A DNA stretch of 64,000 nucleotides from Hymenobacter piscis (lineage in GTDB: Bacteria > Bacteroidota > Bacteroidia > Cytophagales > Hymenobacteraceae). The stretch's first letter is position 1, and the number at the start of each line of letters is the position of its first letter. The DNA lies in NCBI RefSeq assembly GCF_018760735.1, contig NZ_JAHHZN010000005.1:203388-267387 (forward strand), read 5' to 3'. The notes beneath the pieces are model-generated. The model made no database searches. It saw nothing but the letters and a program-made list of their open reading frames with translations, and was not told where the DNA came from. The translations under genes and the position numbers were made by a program. This document shows positions 36,501 through 42,680 of this stretch, piece by piece.

Positions 36501-36985
36501 CCATCTTCCAGGCCGTGACGGGCGTGGAGCCGCCCCACAACTTCCGCGTCATCCTGGCCGACAACCCCAAAGAAGCCACCACCAACGGCGGCGTGCTGTT
36601 CGAGGAGAAAACTACCACCGACTACGACAACATCAAGCCCGTGAAGTACAGCGGTGCCGTGGAAGGCACCGAGCTAAACCAGCAGCGCCTGAAGCTAAAC
36701 CAGGTAGATGCCGAGCTGAAAAACACGGTGCTCGACAACGTGCGCAACTACCTCACCCTGGTGCTGGAAGGCGACGACGTCGCACCCTACCTGCGCGAAG
36801 TAGGCGTGGACGTGGACCGTCAGCGCGTGAAGGACATCCTGCTCCGCGAAATCGAGGACAGCCTGAGCCTGGGCTTACACCAGTTCCAGCGCCAGCTCTC
36901 CTCTGACGAAACCTTGCCGGAAACCCTGTTCTTCCTGCCGCTGAAACAGGCGCTGTACAACCTGAGCCGCGAATTGCAGGCGTAA
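33521..36985 (+). CDS. Large protein with C-terminal actin/Hsp70-type ATPase domain
   Basis: This is a 1154-residue protein. Residues 1 to ~585 are not recognised: mixed alpha/beta, no signal peptide or membrane helix. From 591 the actin-superfamily motifs appear in order: phosphate-1 FAVDFGTTNTHIAY (591-604), phosphate-2 VNIDIGGGTTDLLLF (824-838) and an adenosine-type loop CFSGKGSLYLRLL (967-979). The ATPase domain is therefore complete and the residues that contact nucleotide look intact. A helical region follows to the C-terminus. It is much longer than DnaK (~640) or MreB (~340) and lacks the DnaK substrate domain. Beside a tubulin-like protein it may form a second filament or act as a remodelling ATPase. 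Confidence 0.8.
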   Translation: MAKVLRLHNNGSQQVQGWQKTAPVTSTEINTVTDPAGGKSRNLAVSIPTPFARMHLFETAFDFLAREGQRNPGSVYHELTTHFWDLLELLYNYHLYTQAGRKITLRRWNAEAEIRRMRQDEGTRLLGETLQLYMQDERFRDFSDMYLVYYESPELAGGTRLLGGTSPLTILFTGPAVKPLDLERPQARGHYFDQQTVLLEDRDPQFREFVYELFLAYPQLQRREFAGSVYAGFDRSKINQLQMQGDRSAQQFAARYPALADVQGNLVSVKGVPLPGRADQSAVTSSDLFIQPTREAISGRPRPLVLRPNLTMPGANYLNGQPWDDRTPVPYYDEVALESRVLPGKGFKYPYLTVGDLLEDSLVELPYELNTQRFHTGKVTFQYGADGQGRARFPYLLPLKQAFFEYFTENELAELLTFTIDLSHVRVQLRVPVQAGRFITFERSYYHNPQNPKDAQGREILEKGRIVKAAVGVGVFPFYKVRYQPEYNDLYKVMLVDADNAPTMLNRRYDLTFFVNGERITEQGAARRATRYERTQKSMATAGSTYYEVTGTHFDLAELTCPPATIGAEPARGLLVPRWRELDRGTRRFTFAVDFGTTNTHIAYADSPSAHPRPLTIGEADVQVEWLHAPVADQGLSAAQRYRTGAGQIWDNIATLQNREFVPSFVGEGGSVYEFPIRTAVCETTSFANEPAKVLSNINIGFSINTENTAELPQNRFVTNLKWSAELDPQGVARIEAFFREILLLLRHKAALHGGILEDTRVVWFAPLSFDGFLRNQFQQVWDESFQQVFKTRRPTICLTESVAPYYYLTATNQVVPNRDENVVNIDIGGGTTDLLLFADQKPAYSTSFRFAGDDLWGDGYARVQGAPKQNGLLRLGVGHVESLPDSEQNQEYKGYLRAALSNTDFGSADVTSLLFKYDDALRFTQALGLGKGRQLRVLFYLHYTSIIYHTAQLTKHLGLKTPRYLCFSGKGSLYLRLLAGGSSLVAIEKITKAIFQAVTGVEPPHNFRVILADNPKEATTNGGVLFEEKTTTDYDNIKPVKYSGAVEGTELNQQRLKLNQVDAELKNTVLDNVRNYLTLVLEGDDVAPYLREVGVDVDRQRVKDILLREIEDSLSLGLHQFQRQLSSDETLPETLFFLPLKQALYNLSRELQA

Positions 36986-37000
36986 TGTACCAGCGGCCCG

Positions 37001-37092
37001 GTAGCCCAAGGTTGAAACCCTGGGCTATGGAGCGGTTTTTCGACTGAATGGCGTGGTCTTACCACTCACTAGCCCAGGGTTTCAACCCTGGG
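37001..37092. repeat. REP pair (BIME-like) between the actin-like and single-pass protein genes
   Basis: Unit at 37001-37035 (ggttgaaaccctgggctatggagcgg) and inverted unit at 37070-37092 (agcccagggtttcaaccctg). Same family as the RAYT-flanking repeats. Confidence 0.88.
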
Positions 37093-37119
37093 AACCCAGC
37101 TCATCTACCCCAACACCCT

Positions 37120-38568
37120 ATGACCCTTTCCCGCCGCGCTGCTTCTTTGCTGACCGGTTTGCTGCTGCTGGCAGCCGGCAGCCGTGCTCAAACGCCCCTC
37201 GGGCAGCCCACGCTCGATGAGCAGAAAGTACAGGTCTGGTGCGCTGCGGTGCGCTACGTGTACGACGACAATGGCCGTGGCAACCTCAAGGACAAGCTCA
37301 ACTGCAGCGGCTCGCTCAAGGCCTTCGAGAACAGCATCAAGGCCGATAGCCAGAAGGTGTACAGCCTGCTCTACCAGCCCCTGGAAGGCCGGGGCACGAT
37401 GTACAACGGCCTGGGCTCGAATCCGGCCCGCCTCCAGAAGCTGACTACGGAAATCGTGAACCGGCTGAAGTCCTCGCCCGCCCGCCGCGCAGACCCGGCC
37501 CGGATGCAGCGCCTGGCCACCCTCGAAACGGCCCTCAACAGCTACGTGAACAACGGTACGCCCATCGGTGACCTGACGGCGGCCACTGCCGATGCGCCCG
37601 ACACGACCACCGACCTCGACGAAGCCACCGCTTCCGCGCCCGCCGATGCGGGGCCGGACGAAGCGGGTGTGATGGCGCCCGCCCAAACCGCTGGCTCCTC
37701 GGCCGGGGAAGGGGTGATGGATAAGTTCTTCGGCCCGCTGGCCCTGATTCTGGCCCTGCTCAGCCTGGTGCTGTACTGGCTGCTGCGCCGCAACATCGGC
37801 GGCTTCCAGAAGGAGCTGGGTGCTCGCATCGACAAGCGCCGCGACGAAATCCTGGCCCTGCAAAACGCTCCCGTTGCCGGTAGCAGCGGTAAAGCTGCCG
37901 ACCGGCTTACTCCGGCCCAGCAGCGCGAGGTAGAAAAACTGGTGGAGCAGCGCGTGGCTGAGGAAATGCAGAAAATCCGCCGGGACATGGCGGGCGCGAC
38001 GCCGGCGCCTGCCACGCCCGCCGCCCGCCCGGTGGCGGCTCCCCAGCAGCCCGCACCGGTAATAGAAGCACCCCGTCCGCTGTCCGAAGTGCCCGCGCCG
38101 CCGGCCGCCATTCCGGCCGGTTCGCCTACGGCTTCCCCGCGCGACGAGTTCGAGAGCCTCGTGCCGCCCGTGCAGTTGCCCCAGCCCGAAATGGCCGCCG
38201 CAACGGATCCGCTGCCGATGGCCGCGCCGGTAGAGTCGGCTGGTCCGGCGCAGTACACGCGCTACGTGAAGGTGCCCGTGAACGGGGCGTTCAGCGAGTA
38301 CGATTTCAGCGACGAACCCCAGCACGACAGCATCTACGAAATCCACTTCGACCCGCAGTGGCCCGAACTGGCCACGTTTAACGTGACGCCTAACCCCGCC
38401 ATTCACGCCTACGCCATTCAAAGCGCCCAGTATTCCCTGCGCGAAGCCTGCCGTTATCAGCAACCCAGCAGCCCGGTCACCCGCATCGTGACGGAGGAAG
38501 AGGGCGTGCTGCGCAAAGTGGCCGGCAACTGGCAGATTGAGCAGAAAGCCGCCATCCGGTTCGAGTAG
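37120..38568 (+). CDS. Exported single-pass membrane protein with coiled-coil and Pro-rich linker
   Basis: Start at 37120 gives a signal peptide (MTLSRRAASLLTGLLLLAAGSRAQ) and 482 residues; the longer frame begins inside a REP. A ~150-residue N-terminal domain contains two Cys (VWCAAVRYVY, KLNCSGSLKAF). An Ala/Asp-rich linker follows, then one membrane helix (about 204-224, GPLALILALLSLVLYWLL). Next come a charged coiled-coil-like stretch (about 240-290, QREVEKLVEQRVAEEMQKIRR), a long Pro/Ala linker and a C-terminal ~105-residue domain (YTRYVKVPVNGAFSEYDFS...). It would connect a periplasmic domain to a cytoplasmic one, so it could couple the cytoskeletal ATPases to the stator-like pair. The family is not recognised. 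Confidence 0.75.
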   Translation: MTLSRRAASLLTGLLLLAAGSRAQTPLGQPTLDEQKVQVWCAAVRYVYDDNGRGNLKDKLNCSGSLKAFENSIKADSQKVYSLLYQPLEGRGTMYNGLGSNPARLQKLTTEIVNRLKSSPARRADPARMQRLATLETALNSYVNNGTPIGDLTAATADAPDTTTDLDEATASAPADAGPDEAGVMAPAQTAGSSAGEGVMDKFFGPLALILALLSLVLYWLLRRNIGGFQKELGARIDKRRDEILALQNAPVAGSSGKAADRLTPAQQREVEKLVEQRVAEEMQKIRRDMAGATPAPATPAARPVAAPQQPAPVIEAPRPLSEVPAPPAAIPAGSPTASPRDEFESLVPPVQLPQPEMAAATDPLPMAAPVESAGPAQYTRYVKVPVNGAFSEYDFSDEPQHDSIYEIHFDPQWPELATFNVTPNPAIHAYAIQSAQYSLREACRYQQPSSPVTRIVTEEEGVLRKVAGNWQIEQKAAIRFE

Positions 38569-38587
38569 GATAGCCGAATTGATAAAA

Positions 38588-38696
38588 GAACTGTCATCCT
38601 GAGCGGAGCGAAGGATCTTATCACGTGAGGACTATACTGCGCAGGTGGTTGTCCTCGCCTGGCAAGGTCCTTCGCGCCGTTCAGGATGACAGTTTT
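38588..38696. repeat. CTGTCATCCTGAGCGGAGCGAAGGATC-type inverted repeat
   Basis: Left arm ctgtcatcctgagcggagcg plus aaggatctta. Right arm ggcaaggtccttcgcgccg plus ttcaggatgacagt. A second, better-paired member of the family is at 42567-42676. Confidence 0.8.
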
Positions 38697-38734
38697 GTGG
38701 CTTGCCGATCAGGAATAGCGTTATTTACGGTTCT

Positions 38735-40195
38735 ATGCTTGAAATTGCCCTCGAAGTACTGGTGGTGGCCGTGGTGGTGGGCCTGCAGATTCGCACGTTC
38801 CTGCAAACCCGTACCAAAACCCGCCAGCTCAGCCAGCTCTACCCGCCCCGTGAAGCCCTGCGCGTGGAACAGCGCCTCGTGCTGCCCGACGGCCGCGACC
38901 TGCCCGAATACGCCGCCGACGCGCCCCCGGAGGCCTATCCGGCTACGTTGCTCAAGGCCGATAACGCCTCCACCGAGTTCGAGGAAATCCTGCTCGATAC
39001 CAACGACTACCTGCGCCACAACAAGGGCGCAGCGGCCGATTTCGGGATTCTCAAGGACATTTCGGAGCGCCGCAGTCAGGTGCTCGACAACGAGGTGCAA
39101 GCCAACGTCTCGACGCCCCTGTACCTGGGGTTGCTGGGCACGTTTCTGGGCGTGATTCTGGGCCTCGTGGGCATTGCCCGCAATGGCGTGTCGGACGATA
39201 ATGCGCTGACCCCCTTCCTGACCGGGGTGCTCATTGCCATGACCGGCTCCTTCGTGGGGCTGCTGCTCACGCTGCTCGGCAACGGGCTGCTGCGGGAGGC
39301 CCGCCGCCAGCTCGACGGCCGCCAGAACCAGTATTACACCGTGCTTCAGGTGCGGCTGCTGCCCATTCTGCACTCCGATATGGCTGGCAGCCTGAGCAAC
39401 CTCAAATCGGTGCTCGATGCCTTCAACCAGCAGTTCGTGGGCCAGGTGGATTTGTTTAATCCGCTCATGGACAAGGTGACGGAGAACATCCGGGTACAGA
39501 GCGACTTCCTCGAACGCCTCGATACCATCGGCTACGACAAGATGGCCGCCGCCAATATTGCCGTGTTCGAGAAGGTGCGGGAGTCGGCGGAGCTGTTCGC
39601 GGCCTTCACCGGCTACCAGCAGAAGCTCAACCAGATGCTCGATACCGGTTACCAGTCGGCCCAGAGCGTGAACGGGATTCTCGACCGGCTGCGGGGCTTC
39701 GAGAAGGGCATCAACGACCTGGGCCAGTACGTGGGCGGCAACAACAACTCGGTGCAGCTGATGCTGGATTTCTTCCAGAAGCACCAGACCGAACTGCGCA
39801 ACCTGCGCGACCGGGCCGAGCAGCACATCGACCAGGCCGGCGTGGGCCTCGCCGACGTGATGAACAAGCGCTTGGCCTACAATGAGCGGCAGGCCCAGCT
39901 GGCCTACGAGAAGTGGCAGCAGTATTTCGAGCAGCTCAACGCCGACAACGTCTTCGAGAAGCTGCTCAAGCAGCTGGAGCCCTTCCAGAACCTCAACGCC
40001 CAGCAGGCCGACCTCAGCCGCGACGTCACCGCCACCCAGCGTGAGCTGCTCCGCAAAGTGGAGCTGGATTCCCAGATTCAGGCCAAGCTGCTTTCTGAGC
40101 TTTCCAACCTGAACACGGTGCTGGTCAAAGCCACGTCCAAGAACAGCTTCCAGCGGTTCATGGACAAGCTTTTTGGGGGCGTGAAGCCGGTGTAA
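38735..40195 (+). CDS. MotA/TolQ/ExbB-like membrane protein with long C-terminal tail
   Basis: Start at 38735 (MLEIALEVLVVAVVVGLQIRTF) puts the first helix at the N-terminus; the longer frame adds eleven residues out of a repeat. The 486-residue product has helix 1 (2-19), a ~100-residue cytoplasmic-type segment, then the two conserved MotA/ExbB helices: PLYLGLLGTFLGVILGLVGI (about 126-145) and LTGVLIAMTGSFVGLLLTLLG (about 162-182). About 300 residues of mostly helical, heptad-rich tail follow. Stator A subunits conduct ions with a MotB-type partner. The OmpA-like partner is two genes downstream. The long tail recalls ZorA of the Zorya anti-phage system, although overall similarity cannot be judged here. 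Confidence 0.82.
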   Translation: MLEIALEVLVVAVVVGLQIRTFLQTRTKTRQLSQLYPPREALRVEQRLVLPDGRDLPEYAADAPPEAYPATLLKADNASTEFEEILLDTNDYLRHNKGAAADFGILKDISERRSQVLDNEVQANVSTPLYLGLLGTFLGVILGLVGIARNGVSDDNALTPFLTGVLIAMTGSFVGLLLTLLGNGLLREARRQLDGRQNQYYTVLQVRLLPILHSDMAGSLSNLKSVLDAFNQQFVGQVDLFNPLMDKVTENIRVQSDFLERLDTIGYDKMAAANIAVFEKVRESAELFAAFTGYQQKLNQMLDTGYQSAQSVNGILDRLRGFEKGINDLGQYVGGNNNSVQLMLDFFQKHQTELRNLRDRAEQHIDQAGVGLADVMNKRLAYNERQAQLAYEKWQQYFEQLNADNVFEKLLKQLEPFQNLNAQQADLSRDVTATQRELLRKVELDSQIQAKLLSELSNLNTVLVKATSKNSFQRFMDKLFGGVKPV

Positions 40196-40208
40196 CAAGT
40201 TGTGGTAA

Positions 40209-40571
40209 ATGAAAGAGTATAGCGTTGATAAAATAATCGAGAATAATAAAAGATGGGCTGAGACACGTGCGAGATTGTCAGAATTTCCATCGCACTTTTA
40301 TCCTAATAAGATAATTGAATTACTTAATCTATGCCGGGGTTCCAGCGACACTAGGTATTTGGAACCGTATATAAGTTTGGGCAGGCTAGGCCTATGGAGG
40401 TACGATCCATGCGAGAGAGAATTAGCAGACGACTTCTTGTGTCTATATTTTTACCTGAACCAGTATGTGGTTTCTACATATGATAATCATCAAAAATGGT
40501 TCTTTGAAAATCCTCCAGAAGCTATTGAATTTGTCATAAAGAACCTGGAAAAGAAAGATTCTTATAGTTGA
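40209..40571 (+). CDS. A+T-rich orphan gene inserted between the MotA-like and MotB-like genes
   Basis: This 120-residue protein is encoded in DNA that is plainly far richer in A+T than everything around it (flanks are over 60% G+C by eye). It starts 13 bp after the stop of the MotA-like gene. The product is soluble, mixed charged/aromatic (YLEPYISLGRLGLWRYDPCE, LYFYLNQYVV, KWFFENPPEAIEFVIKNLEKK) and has no motif I recognise. Immunity proteins of toxin systems often have this size, composition and base bias, but that is a guess. Codon use differs from all neighbours, which suggests recent transfer. Confidence 0.65.
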   Translation: MKEYSVDKIIENNKRWAETRARLSEFPSHFYPNKIIELLNLCRGSSDTRYLEPYISLGRLGLWRYDPCERELADDFLCLYFYLNQYVVSTYDNHQKWFFENPPEAIEFVIKNLEKKDSYS

Positions 40572-40632
40572 TCAGAGACATCAAAATTGAAAAAACCTTC
40601 TCTGTGATAAGTTGCTAAGATTTACTCGTTTC

Positions 40633-41307
40633 ATGAACAACCCCTCATCCAACAACCGCCAACACAACGACTTCTTCTGGCCCAGCTACGTGGACCTGAT
40701 GACGTCCTTGTTCGTGGTGATGCTGGTGCTGTTCGTGTACAGCTTCAAGCTGTTCAAGGACCGGGAGGGGGAGCTGAAACAGGCCAACGGGGAGCTCAAG
40801 GCCAAGGCCGTGGAGCTGGAGCAGATTACCAAAATCCGCCGCTCCCTGGAGCAACTCGAAGGCAAATACTTCCGCTACGACCCCGCTAATGAGCGGCACG
40901 AGCTGCTGGTACCGGTCCAGTTCAAGGCCGGCCGCGACGAAATTCAGGATGCCTACAAGCCCGCTTTGCTGCAAGCCGGCCAGCGGCTGCGCACGGTGCT
41001 CAAAAGCATCAAAACTGATCAGCCCGTGCGCTACCTCGTGATTGTGGAAGGCATGGCCGCCCGCTACCCCGCCGGCGACCCGCGCAACGCCCGCGAGGAG
41101 CAGATAACTTACCAGCTCAGCTACCGCCGGGCCCTAAGCCTGCTCAACTTCTGGAAGCAAAACGGCCTCGACTTCGGCCAGGACCGCAACATCGAGCTCA
41201 TCATCGGGGGCAGCGGCTTCTATGGCACCGGCCGCTACCAGGGCCGCCGCGAAGGCGATAACAAACGCTTCTTGATTCAGGTGATTCCGAAAATCGGCCG
41301 GATGTAG
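40633..41307 (+). CDS. MotB/OmpA-like stator B protein
   Basis: Start at 40633 gives 224 residues. The N-terminal membrane helix WPSYVDLMTSLFVVMLVLFVY (read in two parts) has the MotB pattern with the ion-binding aspartate at Asp21. A coiled-coil linker (about 42-72, EGELKQANGELKAKAVELEQ) leads to an OmpA-type peptidoglycan-binding domain (about 85-220) with VQFKAGRDEI and QLSYRRALSLLNFW. Such proteins fix to the cell wall and, with a MotA/ZorA-type partner, turn ion flow into movement of the A subunit. It closes the same-strand gene set and is followed by a REP pair. Confidence 0.85.
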   Translation: MNNPSSNNRQHNDFFWPSYVDLMTSLFVVMLVLFVYSFKLFKDREGELKQANGELKAKAVELEQITKIRRSLEQLEGKYFRYDPANERHELLVPVQFKAGRDEIQDAYKPALLQAGQRLRTVLKSIKTDQPVRYLVIVEGMAARYPAGDPRNAREEQITYQLSYRRALSLLNFWKQNGLDFGQDRNIELIIGGSGFYGTGRYQGRREGDNKRFLIQVIPKIGRM

Positions 41308-41317
41308 AGGCGCTAGG

Positions 41318-41402
41318 TGCCCCAGGGCTGAAGCCCTGGGCTACGGAGCGGTTTCGTTTTGCAGATTTGGCCGCTGACTAGCCCAGGGCTTTAGCCCTGG
41401 GA
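41318..41402. repeat. REP pair (BIME-like) at the end of the gene set
   Basis: Unit at 41318-41352 (cagggctgaagccctgggct plus acggagcgg) and inverted unit 41379-41402. The inverted unit contains the stop codon (41391-41393) and last codons of the PepSY gene on the minus strand. Confidence 0.9.
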
Positions 41403-42545
41403 GCTGAGAACCGCCTGTAGCCGCGGTTTCGTTTTGCGGGCCTTGTTGCGGCGGCCCCACCAGATGATGGTGCCGGTGACGGGCAGGCTGGCACAGATCA
41501 AACTCACCAGGAAGGCCACGAGCTTGCCGCCGAAACCCAGAATCTGGCCCACGTGCAGGTCGTAGTTCATGTCGGAGAGCTTGGTGCCGGCGCTTTTGGT
41601 AGCGTGGAAGCGGGTTTCCAGCAGCTGGCCCGATACCGGGTGAAAGGCGTACTCGTCGCGGTGGTAGTAATGCAGGGCTTTCTGGTAGGTCCAGCAGAAG
41701 GCGGGGTCCTGGCCCGTGCCGGTGGGGCCGAGCAGAATCATCTCGTGGTCGGGGGAGAGGCGGCGCGCCGTGCGGTACACGATATCGGGCAGCGGCTGGG
41801 GGGCGGTAGTAGCGGTTTGCAGGGTATCGAGCTTGGTTTTCATGATTTCCGGCGGGGCCGGCCGGCCGCCATCCACGGCCAGCACCAGCGGCTCCAGCAG
41901 CCACGGATACAGCATAAACAGCCCCGACAGCGCCAGCACCAGCCCGATGCTGGCCGCGTAGAAGCCCAGCACGTTGTGCAAATCGTAGTTGACGCGCCGC
42001 CAGCGGGCGCCCCACTTGATGGTGAAGCGCTGCTTGCGCTCCTGCTTGCGCTTGGGCCACCACAGCACCAGGCCCGTGAGCAACATCACCACAAACACGC
42101 TCACACCGCCGCCCACTACCCACTTGGCCACGGCCTCGGGCAGCAGCAGGTGCATGTGGATTTCCTGCACGATGGTGAAGAAGTGCGTGCGTAGATCTTG
42201 CTCGTGCAGCACTCGGCCGGTGTAGGGGTTCAACGACACCATGATGGGGGCGCCGGCTTTATCGGTGAAGAATACCGTAGCCGCGCGCTCTGGTCCGAAG
42301 TAAGTGACCCAGCAGTCCGTTGCCTTTACACCAGGATGCGTAGCTAACGCGGCGTTTTGCAGCTGGGAGGGTAGCACCATAGCTGACTGCTGCACTTCCA
42401 CCTTGCGCCAAGGCTCCGTGAAGTCCCGGATGTCGTCCTGAAATACGAAAATAGCCCCCGTCAGGCTCACGATGAACACAATCAGCCCCGAGGCCAGCCC
42501 CAGCCACAGGTGCAGTTTCCCGACGGTTTTCTTGAACGTGCTCAT
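41391..42545 (-). CDS. PepSY-associated TM helix family membrane protein
   Basis: This 384-residue protein has four membrane helices: KLHLWLGLASGLIVFIVSLTG (about 10-30), VGGGVSVFVVMLLTGLVLWW (about 142-161), YDLHNVLGFYAASIGLVLAL (about 187-206) and FGGKLVAFLVSLICASLPVTG (about 339-359). The conserved His residues in HLWLG, HMHLLL, DLHNVLGFY and NYDLHVGQILG are those of the PepSY-TM family, which resembles siderophore-iron or flavin-type reductases. It lies next to a siderophore-type TonB receptor on the same strand, so it probably helps iron release or reduction. Its last residues (SSQG and stop) are encoded inside a REP palindrome. Confidence 0.9.
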   Translation of the reverse strand: MSTFKKTVGKLHLWLGLASGLIVFIVSLTGAIFVFQDDIRDFTEPWRKVEVQQSAMVLPSQLQNAALATHPGVKATDCWVTYFGPERAATVFFTDKAGAPIMVSLNPYTGRVLHEQDLRTHFFTIVQEIHMHLLLPEAVAKWVVGGGVSVFVVMLLTGLVLWWPKRKQERKQRFTIKWGARWRRVNYDLHNVLGFYAASIGLVLALSGLFMLYPWLLEPLVLAVDGGRPAPPEIMKTKLDTLQTATTAPQPLPDIVYRTARRLSPDHEMILLGPTGTGQDPAFCWTYQKALHYYHRDEYAFHPVSGQLLETRFHATKSAGTKLSDMNYDLHVGQILGFGGKLVAFLVSLICASLPVTGTIIWWGRRNKARKTKPRLQAVLSSQG

Positions 42546-42566
42546 AGTGGAAAAGGAAGAAACGGC

Positions 42567-42676
42567 GCTGTCATCCTGAGCTTGCGAAGGACCTTACCCC
42601 GATAGAACTAGCCGTTGGTACGAGAACAGTTCAAGGGTGAAAAGGTCCTTCGCAAGCTCAGGATGACAGCGCCCGA
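42567..42676. repeat. GGCGCTGTCATCCTGAGCTTGCGAAGGACCTT inverted repeat
   Basis: Outer arms ggcgctgtcatcctgagctt (42567 onward) and its near-exact complement ending at 42676 pair over about 30 bp around a ~50-nt centre. It lies between the PepSY gene and the TonB receptor gene and is related to the element at 38588-38696. Confidence 0.85.
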
Positions 42677-42680
42677 TAAA

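Noticed and set aside
34763..36538. 591-codon open frame antisense to the actin-like gene
   Set aside because: Composition is that of a shadow, and the sense strand has three actin-superfamily motifs in order.
29291..41307. Calling the set a Zorya defence system
   Set aside because: Only the A/B stator pair resembles Zorya; no ZorC, ZorD or ZorE-type effector is present and the other components are cytoskeletal, so a defence label is not supported.
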